Made by a program: the position numbers and the translations under genes. 33,981 bases of DNA from Halanaerobium polyolivorans (GTDB taxonomy: Bacteria > Bacillota > Halanaerobiia > Halanaerobiales > Halanaerobiaceae). Positions 27,992 through 33,981 of this stretch are shown one piece after another; position 1 is the first letter of the stretch; every line of letters begins with the position of its first letter. Location of the stretch: the NCBI RefSeq assembly GCF_020711195.1, contig NZ_JAJFAT010000021.1, positions 1 through 33,981 on the forward strand. The letters run 5' to 3'. The notes under the pieces are model-generated. The model was given only the letters and a program-made list of their open reading frames with translations. It was not told where the DNA came from and did not search any database.

Positions 27992-28180
27992 AAAAATCAT
28001 TGTAACATAAAACGAAGCAAAGATGAACAACTAGCTTTACAAAGATTGTATAAAATAGAACATTTATATAATCAAAAACTTTACTTCCTGCAGCTAGCTT
28101 TAAATGTCTTTTCTATTTTACTCTTAAGAAACATTTTGGAAAATTCACAATATATAAAGGAGATTTGTCAAATATATTGA
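27986..28180 (+). pseudogene. broken small ORF with one membrane helix
   Basis: About 64 codons open in one frame. A good AGGAGG site is followed by ATG at 27988-27990, but that ATG is followed at once by TAA; the open frame is offset by one base and would need ATA as start. An ATG at 27950 is in frame but sits at the -10. This looks like a gene disabled near its start. The peptide has a charged helical part (DEQLALQRLYKIEHLYNQK) then a hydrophobic stretch (LYFLQLALNVFSILLL), loosely like the first part of S-4TM/SLATT-type pore-forming effectors, and then ends early. That likeness is weak. Confidence 0.35.
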
Positions 28181-28225
28181 AATATAATTATGACAAATCA
28201 TTTAACTTGATGTGGGGAGTATTAG

Positions 28226-28301
28226 ATGTATAGAGATATAGATAAATATAAAAAAAGAGCTTTATAATCTGGCTTTTTATGACGATGTATTAAAAGAAGA
28301 G
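28226..28301 (+). other. 5' part of the nuclease gene, shifted by one base in an A7 run
   Basis: GTGGGGAG is followed by ATG at 28226 and codons reading MYRDIDKYKK; this frame then stops at TAA (28265-28267). The downstream nuclease frame is open from 28242 and reads KKELYNLAFYDDVLKEEL into the listed start at 28302. Both frames meet in AAAAAAA (28250-28256). Removing one A joins them into one continuous protein. A real disabling mutation, polymerase slippage or a sequencing error could each explain it. Confidence 0.6.
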
Positions 28302-29369
28302 TTGAATTTATCAGTTTATGAACATCGAATACTAGAAAGCAGGTTGGGATATTTCCCGCAAATTAATAATAAAGTTCATGGAATTAAAATAATAAAAAGT
28401 TCTCTTAAAGATTTACAGTACAGAGGATTAGTTGCTAGAATTAGGGATGATGATTGTTATTATGTTATTCCTCAAGAAATTGCTGAAAAAATGAGAACTA
28501 TATTAGGAGTTGAATTAAGCAAAGATTCATACATTCTTTTATTAAAGAAAATTAAAAAAACACAACTTAAAGAAATACTTCGTGAAAATAGATTGCCTAT
28601 TTATGGGAAGAAAAAGGAATTGTATAAAAGAATATTGCAAGCACGAATTAAGCCTTCTGAAGCATTAAATATACTAACAAGTGAAGAATTATCTGATTTG
28701 TTGCGTGAACTTGAAGATCCAAAGATCAGCGGAACTAAAGATGAAAAAATTGCAAATATAATTGATTTTTATAAGCAATTGATTACCTATAAAGTAGAAA
28801 CTGGTGATGAGCGTGAACAATATTATAATTATTTAGTCGAACTTGCAAAAAGAGAATATGATCAGCTTCGCGGAAACAATATTATTAACAAAGATTTAGA
28901 AATTGAACAATATTTTGAGGAAGCAACTAAATTTCTTTTTGAAGTATTATTAGGACATGAGCTGCAAGAGATGCAAGGGAATGATAATCCAGATGGTAGG
29001 TTACTTTTTAACAATAATGAAGTAGTATTATGGGATAACAAAAGCTGTGAAAATGATTATACTTTTCCAGAAGATCATTACATACAATTTTTGAGATATA
29101 TTAACAAAGAGAACAGAAGAGTTAATTTATTTTTGGTTATTGCACCTTCATTTACAAAAGAATCAATAAAAAAAGCTCCAAGGCTTAAAGCAGAGTCTAA
29201 AAAAGACACTGATGTAGGATTAATTACAGCAGAAGAAATAAAGTTTGTTGCAGAAAATTGGAGAGATTATTGTTCAAGTAGTTCGAGTTTTAGTCTTCAG
29301 GTATTTAATTATACTGGGAGATTAACAAAAGAGAGATTAAAAGATAGGATGGAGTGGGCTTTAAAATAA
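28302..29369 (+). CDS. SAP-domain PD-(D/E)XK nuclease, orphan restriction-like enzyme
   Basis: 355 aa from TTG 28302, which has only a weak ribosome site; the natural start is probably ATG 28226, out of frame by one base. About 1-75 looks like a winged helix (LKDLQYRGLVARI). Residues about 81-113 are a SAP DNA-binding motif (LKKTQLKEILRE...YGKKKELYKRIL pattern). The C-terminal half has P230-D231-G, then VVLWDNKS with D245 and K247, the PD-(D/E)XK metal site of FokI/BspD6I-like cleavage domains, followed by VIAPSF. It probably cuts DNA. No methyltransferase of the restriction type is nearby, so it may be an orphan defence nuclease. Flanked by gene remnants. Confidence 0.75.
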   Translation: MNLSVYEHRILESRLGYFPQINNKVHGIKIIKSSLKDLQYRGLVARIRDDDCYYVIPQEIAEKMRTILGVELSKDSYILLLKKIKKTQLKEILRENRLPIYGKKKELYKRILQARIKPSEALNILTSEELSDLLRELEDPKISGTKDEKIANIIDFYKQLITYKVETGDEREQYYNYLVELAKREYDQLRGNNIINKDLEIEQYFEEATKFLFEVLLGHELQEMQGNDNPDGRLLFNNNEVVLWDNKSCENDYTFPEDHYIQFLRYINKENRRVNLFLVIAPSFTKESIKKAPRLKAESKKDTDVGLITAEEIKFVAENWRDYCSSSSSFSLQVFNYTGRLTKERLKDRMEWALK

Positions 29370-29370
29370 T

Positions 29371-29616
29371 TTATGAGCCGAAGGTAAATAAAAAGGTAAC
29401 GGCGGCCGCTTCCCAGTACTCCCCGGTGATTATAGCTCCAATGGCTGCTAAAGATACTATAGTGTCAATGCCTAGTATCTTTATTTTTAAGGTGTTATAG
29501 GCATTTTGCAACACCTGCTAACCTGCAACAATACTGGCAGTGATCATGAAGAGATCAAAATAACTCAATCCAACTTTGTCTTCTTTTTCTATTGACTTTC
29601 CAGCTATATCTCTAGT
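29371..29616 (-). pseudogene. remnant of a heavy-metal P-type ATPase
   Basis: Minus-strand reading from 29616 gives about 82 codons in one frame with one internal stop: ...EKEDKVGLSYFDLFMITASIVAG-stop-QVLQNAYNTLKIKILGIDTI, then GAIITGEYWEAAAVTFLF, then FGS and stop. This is the first-transmembrane region of CadA/ZntA-type metal-exporting ATPases. The metal-binding N-terminus, phosphorylation and ATP domains are all missing. It occupies most of the gap 29370-29727 and ends two bases from the nuclease stop codon. Confidence 0.8.
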
Positions 29617-29727
29617 TCAAAGATGTAATTGGTTAACATAAGTGAATTTACACAATCTTTATACTTATATATAGAGGCTTAAAATATATTACTAAATTGG
29701 CTTTAAGCCAGGAAAGGAGAATATTTA

Positions 29728-30117
29728 ATGAGTAATTATAGCATGAAGAAAAAAGTAGATCTTGATTACGAAGATGCCATAGAAAAAGTGAAAGCTGAAT
29801 TGAAAAAGGAAGGTTTTGGGGTATTATCTGAGATTGATATGAAGCAGACATTTAAAGATAAAATAGGTGAAGACTTTAATAAATATATCATTTTAGGGGC
29901 CTGCAATCCTAAATTTGCTTATAAAGTGCTCCAAATGGAAGAAGATATCGGCCTGCTCTTACCTTGTAATGTGATCGTTTCTACTTCTGACTCGGGTGAT
30001 ACAATAGTAGCTGTCATAAATCCAATGGCAGTTATGAACCTGTCTAATAATGAAGAGATAAAGAAATTGGCTAAAGAGATCAAAGAACGTTTGGAGAGAG
30101 TTATAAAGAATATGTAG
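29728..30117 (+). CDS. DUF302 domain protein
   Basis: 129 aa, one DUF302 domain: KKVDLDYEDAIEKVKAELKKEGFGVL at the start, the YIILGACNPKFAYKVL core and LLLPCNVIV with a conserved cysteine. Soluble, cytoplasmic, function unknown; DUF302 genes often neighbour metal or redox genes, and here a metal ATPase remnant lies next to it. ATG behind AAAGGAG. Confidence 0.9.
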   Translation: MSNYSMKKKVDLDYEDAIEKVKAELKKEGFGVLSEIDMKQTFKDKIGEDFNKYIILGACNPKFAYKVLQMEEDIGLLLPCNVIVSTSDSGDTIVAVINPMAVMNLSNNEEIKKLAKEIKERLERVIKNM

Positions 30118-30191
30118 ATGAAGATGTGAGCCGAAGTTGAAAAACAGCTGATTAATAAGAAAATTGAATGGAAAGTAATAAATCTTGCAAA

Positions 30192-30227
30192 GGGAGGCGG
30201 AATGATTCCACCCCCTACTTTATTTTC
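30192..30227 (+). terminator. G/C-rich terminator between convergent genes
   Basis: GGGAGGCGGAA pairs with TTCCACCCCC (one bulge, short loop), followed by TACTTTATTTT. It lies between the DUF302 gene and the convergent methyltransferase. Confidence 0.55.
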
Positions 30228-30235
30228 GTGATACT

Positions 30236-30862
30236 TTAACTAAGAATGATTAACTTAACGATATCTAACCAGAGATCTTCAACAGATTCTACGTTAAGAC
30301 CAGCTGTCTCTATATTTTCCAGAGTTCTGCGATTGATATTGGCACCCCAAATATTTTTAGGGATAAAGTTTGTTAAATCCATAATCGGACCAAGTAAAAA
30401 TTTCTGGCTCCGTAGATGTTCCAGCATATATACTTTGCCATTAGGTTTTAATACTCGCTTTAATTCCCGTAAGCCCTTAACAGGATCAGGTACCGAGCAA
30501 AACACACAGCTTGTCACAATAAAATCAAAAAAATCATCAGTGAATTCAAGCTTTTGAATATCCATTTCTCTAAACTCAATTTTTCTTACGGAATCAGAAG
30601 CTTTCTCCTTAGCCCTACTTAGCATCTTTGGACTAAAATCGATTGCAGTATAATTTATACCCTCAGGATAATATGGAATATTTTTACCGGTGCCCACACC
30701 TGCTTCCAATAATTTATCATACTCTTTTGAATTTTCCTCTATTTTATCCCAGAGCTTTTTCCTCCAGCCTTGAAAAGCTGCTTTTTCCATTATTATTTCA
30801 AATTTATCGTAGATAGGAGCTATTCTATCATATCTCTGTTTAGTTTTATTATCATCAGACAT
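30236..30862 (-). CDS. class I SAM-dependent methyltransferase, UbiE/METTL7-like
   Basis: 208 aa. Motif I is LEAGVGTGKN (52-61), followed by AIDFSPKML and CSVPDPVKGLRELKRVLKPNG. The late segment MLEHLRS and ANINRRTLENIETAGL match the METTL7/UbiE-like group of small lipid, quinone or thiol methyltransferases. The acceptor is unknown; it is too short and poorly placed to be the menaquinone enzyme with any certainty. ATG behind AGGGTGAT. Nearby DUF302 and a metal-pump remnant make a metalloid or thiol substrate conceivable. Confidence 0.88.
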   Translation of the reverse strand: MSDDNKTKQRYDRIAPIYDKFEIIMEKAAFQGWRKKLWDKIEENSKEYDKLLEAGVGTGKNIPYYPEGINYTAIDFSPKMLSRAKEKASDSVRKIEFREMDIQKLEFTDDFFDFIVTSCVFCSVPDPVKGLRELKRVLKPNGKVYMLEHLRSQKFLLGPIMDLTNFIPKNIWGANINRRTLENIETAGLNVESVEDLWLDIVKLIILS

Positions 30863-30943
30863 TTTATCACCCTATTAAAGAATCAGAATAAACTTAATGT
30901 ATTATATTATAGGAATTCAAGTCAATATTTGTGTATAAATTTC

Positions 30944-31231
30944 TCACTCATATAAAGCACGGTCTGAACGGTTAATAAAATTTTTGCTGTTATCATCTTT
31001 GCCTAAATTGGTCAATCCAAAACTTGCAGTAATCTGACTATCAACATTGTTAAACTTCAATGAAGCAATTTCTTCTTTCAATTTTTCAGCACACTTTTTT
31101 GCGTTTTCTAGGCTGCAATCAGTTAAAAGGATTGCAAATTCGTCTCCACCAATTCTGGCATCCATATCTTCTTCACGGGTGAATTTTTTAAATACAGCAG
31201 CCCCTGATTCTAAAATCTTGCCTCCAGCCTT
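30944..31231 (-). pseudogene. GGDEF (diguanylate cyclase) fragment
   Basis: 95 codons in frame from an upstream stop at 31232-31234. It contains AGGKILESGAAVFKKFTRE, then MDARIGGDEFAILL and ends ...NRSDRALYE-stop. The GGDEF signature is intact, but the domain's first half (with the magnesium and guanine residues) and the final helix are absent. No ribosome site precedes an ATG at 31165. Not expected to make c-di-GMP. It abuts the 3' end of the acetamidase gene. Confidence 0.8.
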
Positions 31232-31243
31232 TTAATTAGATAG

Positions 31244-32536
31244 TTATTTTTGTTTATAATGTTCTTTAACAATTCCAGCAAGATTAATTTCTTTAAGTTT
31301 TGAGATAGGTGTTAGAATTGTTATATTAACAACTCCTGGTGCTCTACCAATGCTAATATCCCCATTAACTGTTACTCTATTTTTTATTTCATCAAGTGGA
31401 TAATCAAGCAATTTTGCTAATTTTTCTAATCCATCTGCTGCAGCTGAATTTAAGTCTGCCCCACTTCCAATCATTTGAATAGGATACATTTCTTCTTCTA
31501 TAGAACTCAAACCAATGCTTTGGGCTGTTTTTTTGATTTTTTTATTTTCTTCTTCTGTATATGGTTTTGTTAAAGGAGTTAAATCTTCAAAATTGGGAAG
31601 TATAATTGGACCCAAATTATTTAAATTTTTAATCAAATCAATAGTGACTTCTACTTCAGCGGAAATATCAGTTGTATGGCCAGCAATTTCTCCATCTCCC
31701 TGCATCGCATGAACATCTCCGATGTAAACTCCAGCGCCTTTAACTTTCACAGGTGCAATGACAACTGCTCCTTCTCTGACTTCATTAACATCCATATGAG
31801 CATCACTTCTATTTTTTAAATCTTCTTCGCTACAGGCAAATTCATGCTCAGCTCCCAGCAAGAATTGAGCAAAATCTCCAGCATTATGAGAAGAAGGCAT
31901 ATTAATGGCTGGCATAGTACCTATATTACCAATCATTGGTATTACACGGGCAGCTACTCCGGGCATATCATGTTTGGCAAATATATTGATAGAATGCTGC
32001 ATTCCTGCTGATGTTAGATTGCTATATTTCTCAGCTTTTTTTGCAATTTCTTGGCTTATATTCTCATCAACAGTGATGCCAAATTCTCTTTTATTATCAA
32101 AATACATTGTATAGCCGTGTGGCATAATAAATGGAATTACAGGAGAATCACAGTTTTTACATTTGACAGCTTCTTCACCGGTACCTTTAACATAGGTATC
32201 TGGGTTTTTAGTTCCACAATTAGCACAGAAACTATCTATACCAGGGTCACTGTTGAAATATTCACCTTGTGCTTCATCTGTTCCTGAAGATGTTGCTCGA
32301 GATAGAACATTAATTTTATCTATTTTTATTGCTACAGCATCCCCAACCTCAGCATCTTCAATAGCTACAGGCCTGCCAACCTCATGCCAACTTTTAATGT
32401 GAGGTGTAATCATATTACCCCAACAGCCTGGATTTGTCCTTACAATAAATTTTCCTCCAGCAGCAAGTGTGTCTATCATTTCTATTTCCGGTCCAACAAT
32501 ATCAGTTGTTTCATCACAATATACTAATTTTTTCAT
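31244..32536 (-). CDS. acetamidase/formamidase family protein with zinc-ribbon-like insert
   Basis: 430 aa, FmdA/AmdA family: hydrolyses a short amide to ammonia and acid. Family marks are NPGCWGNMITPH near the N-terminus, VRTN, and GDVHAMQGDGEI in the C-terminal half. Residues 104-129 hold two CxxC pairs (C104, C107, C126, C129) flanking about 18 residues, a zinc-ribbon-like insert. ATG behind AAGGAGGTGG, with its own promoter. No urea or amide transporter is alongside. The exact substrate is open. Confidence 0.92.
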   Translation of the reverse strand: MKKLVYCDETTDIVGPEIEMIDTLAAGGKFIVRTNPGCWGNMITPHIKSWHEVGRPVAIEDAEVGDAVAIKIDKINVLSRATSSGTDEAQGEYFNSDPGIDSFCANCGTKNPDTYVKGTGEEAVKCKNCDSPVIPFIMPHGYTMYFDNKREFGITVDENISQEIAKKAEKYSNLTSAGMQHSINIFAKHDMPGVAARVIPMIGNIGTMPAINMPSSHNAGDFAQFLLGAEHEFACSEEDLKNRSDAHMDVNEVREGAVVIAPVKVKGAGVYIGDVHAMQGDGEIAGHTTDISAEVEVTIDLIKNLNNLGPIILPNFEDLTPLTKPYTEEENKKIKKTAQSIGLSSIEEEMYPIQMIGSGADLNSAAADGLEKLAKLLDYPLDEIKNRVTVNGDISIGRAPGVVNITILTPISKLKEINLAGIVKEHYKQK

Positions 32537-32560
32537 TGTGCCACCTCCTTGTATAATACA

Positions 32561-32589
32561 ATTATAGGATTAAAATTCTGATAATTCAA
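32561..32589 (-). promoter_or_regulatory. promoter of the acetamidase gene
   Basis: Minus strand: TTGAAT (32589-32584), a 17-base spacer and TATAAT (32566-32561), 25 bases before the ATG. Confidence 0.75.
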
Positions 32590-32762
32590 ACTATTTTTCC
32601 GATAATACCTTTCTTAATTTTTTTTAATATATTCATAAAGCTAGAATACAAAACATAGAAAACAAAATGAATTTTAAATAAGTTAAGATGTAGCTTTTTT
32701 ACAGAAAATGGGGATGATTAATATTATAATTATAAATAAAGGTTATGAGTAGGTGATATAAA

Positions 32763-33122
32763 TTGAAAAAAAATAAAGATCATAAATTTGCTCCAGTAAG
32801 TGATAGCTTATTGATTAGTCTTCATCTAATCTTTATAATATTTTCTTTTGTTTTTGCTTTTAGAGCACCGTTTTATTTAGGTTTTTTACTTATATTTTTC
32901 CATAAAGCTCATGAAATATATTTTGGTGAATGCTATTTGACTCTTTTGCAGCAGCGTTATGGTTATAGTGGAGACAATGATGATTTTTTTTATCATTTAT
33001 TTCACCGATTAAACATTAAAGTAAAAAGAAATTTAACTAAGAATATTCATCTGGCAATTAAAACCATCATTTTAATAATTGTTCTTTTTAAAACACTTTT
33101 ATATTTTGATATTTTTTATTGA
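32763..33122 (+). CDS. small membrane protein of unknown function
   Basis: 119 aa with three likely helices: about 17-32, 37-48 and 98-116. The loop HKAHEIYFGECYLTLLQQRYGYSG-like stretch (about 47-70) has a Cys-x-Leu-Thr that recalls the CPLT motif of DUF2784-type membrane proteins, but I do not claim membership. TTG start behind TAGGTGAT; ribosome site moderate. TATAAT at 32725-32730 is a possible -10. Confidence 0.75.
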   Translation: MKKNKDHKFAPVSDSLLISLHLIFIIFSFVFAFRAPFYLGFLLIFFHKAHEIYFGECYLTLLQQRYGYSGDNDDFFYHLFHRLNIKVKRNLTKNIHLAIKTIILIIVLFKTLLYFDIFY

Positions 33123-33179
33123 AGCTAGCAAAAGAACTAATAAATAATCAACAATAATTAAACAGAAAGGAATTAAAAT

Positions 33180-33932
33180 ATGAAAATTATCTTATCACCA
33201 AGTAAAACTCAAAATCATGAAAGAAAGCGAGAAGAAAAAGGCAGAGCTATTTTAAAAGAGGATAAGACCAAAGAATTATTTGAGTATTTAAAATCACTTT
33301 CAAAAGAAGAGTTAAAAACAGAGTTAGATATACAGGGTAATCTCCTGGATAGAACCTATCAATTTTACCAGGAACATAGTTTTGACGATCAAACTTTGCC
33401 TGCTATTGAATGTTATAATGGGGCAGTTTTTAAACAACTTGATTTAGAAAGTTATGCTGAGAAAGAGTTTTCTTACTTAGAGGAAAATCTTATTATTCTC
33501 TCTCCAATGTATGGACCCTTACACTCAGATACAGAAATCTGGCCTTACAGACTGGAAATGAGCTTAAAACCGAATAATATTAATCTTTATGAATACTGGC
33601 AGGAAGAAATGAAAGCTTATTTTGCTGATGTTGATCTAATTATTAATTTGGCTTCAAATGAATATAGTAAAGTTGTAGAAAAAAATTATCAGGGTAAAAT
33701 AATTGACTTTTATTTTAAAGAAGAAAAAGAAGATGGCAGTCTTAAAACAATTGGTTATTATGTTAAGCAAAATAGGGGTAAATTGCTCAATAAATTGATT
33801 AAAAATCAGGTCAATAGTTTGGATAAGATTAAAGAAATAGAGTTGGATGGTTACAAATTTAATGAAAAGCGTTCAGATCAAAGAAAGTTTATGTTTATTA
33901 AACCGCTTGATTGTATAATGAACTTGAACTAA
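33180..33932 (+). CDS. yaaA: YaaA/UPF0246 family peroxide-stress protein
   Basis: 250 aa, full length. ILSPSKT at the N-terminus, YNGAVFKQL, LSPMYGPLH with IWPYRLEM, and INLASNEYSK are the conserved blocks of YaaA. In E. coli YaaA lowers free iron and protects DNA during peroxide stress. ATG behind AAAGGAAT. It is 57 bases from the small membrane gene and might share its transcript. Confidence 0.94.
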   Translation: MKIILSPSKTQNHERKREEKGRAILKEDKTKELFEYLKSLSKEELKTELDIQGNLLDRTYQFYQEHSFDDQTLPAIECYNGAVFKQLDLESYAEKEFSYLEENLIILSPMYGPLHSDTEIWPYRLEMSLKPNNINLYEYWQEEMKAYFADVDLIINLASNEYSKVVEKNYQGKIIDFYFKEEKEDGSLKTIGYYVKQNRGKLLNKLIKNQVNSLDKIKEIELDGYKFNEKRSDQRKFMFIKPLDCIMNLN

Positions 33933-33981
33933 TTAAAAAAATAATAAATAAAATGCCCATAGTGGACCAAACTGTAATATA

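Noticed and set aside
27809-29727. Complete mobile element or insertion sequence
   Set aside because: No transposase, integrase or convincing terminal inverted repeats with target duplication were found; only gene relics and a nuclease.
30246-30557. 103-codon plus-strand ORF opposite the methyltransferase
   Set aside because: Antisense shadow; no ribosome site, and the methyltransferase motifs decide the strand.

Overview
The window looks like chromosomal DNA of a low-GC, anaerobic, fermentative bacterium, most probably of the order Halanaerobiales (Halanaerobium-like). This is inferred from A+T-rich DNA with strong AGGAGG ribosome sites, many TTG/GTG starts, a T-box-controlled serS, a B12-dependent ribonucleotide reductase, PTS-linked triose and fructose metabolism, and a SurA/PpiC-like foldase with a plain (non-lipoprotein) signal peptide. 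No 16S gene or species marker is present.

Layout. 1-540: tRNA-Asn cut by the window edge, then a consensus promoter running into a short leader with a tiny ORF and a strong terminator. 540-6834: glycerol locus with an unrecognised 8-9-TM membrane protein, glycerol kinase, and an operon of two FAD proteins (GlpA-like and GlpB-like), a DUF1667 Cys protein and a DJ-1/PfpI protein. 7136-9211: PTS-dependent dihydroxyacetone kinase dhaKLM. 9377-13078: fructose PTS operon (DeoR regulator, 1-phosphofructokinase, EIIA, EIIBC). 13293-17313: PpiC foldase, LarA-like nickel racemase family protein, T-box and serS. 17572-20386: KDPG aldolase and two PfkB kinases of the KDG-kinase type. 20546-22942: class II ribonucleotide reductase. 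23020-24894: small coiled-coil protein (minus strand), D-2-hydroxyacid dehydrogenase behind a long leader, and tRNA-Ser(UGA).

24997-32536 is mostly minus strand: a YghZ-like aldo/keto reductase with a palindromic operator, an ABC exporter pair, and then a patchy accessory zone. The zone holds a broken small membrane ORF behind an inverted-repeat promoter, a SAP plus PD-(D/E)XK nuclease with a frameshift near its start, a remnant of a metal P-type ATPase, a DUF302 gene, a METTL7-like methyltransferase and a GGDEF fragment. An acetamidase/formamidase with an inserted zinc-ribbon-like segment follows. The window ends with a small membrane protein and yaaA.

How it fits together: glycerol can be burned by two routes, GlpK followed by the flavoprotein G3P dehydrogenase, or glycerol oxidation (enzyme not in the window) followed by DhaKLM. 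Both appear tied to PTS phosphate: GlpK keeps the HPr-target histidine and DhaM is an EIIA-type domain. The DJ-1 protein and the YghZ-like reductase fit triose-phosphate or methylglyoxal clean-up. The KDPG/KDG block handles 2-keto-3-deoxy sugar acids. The candidates for something undescribed are the duplicated membrane protein beside glpK, a possible non-aquaporin glycerol permease, and the frameshifted nuclease island.
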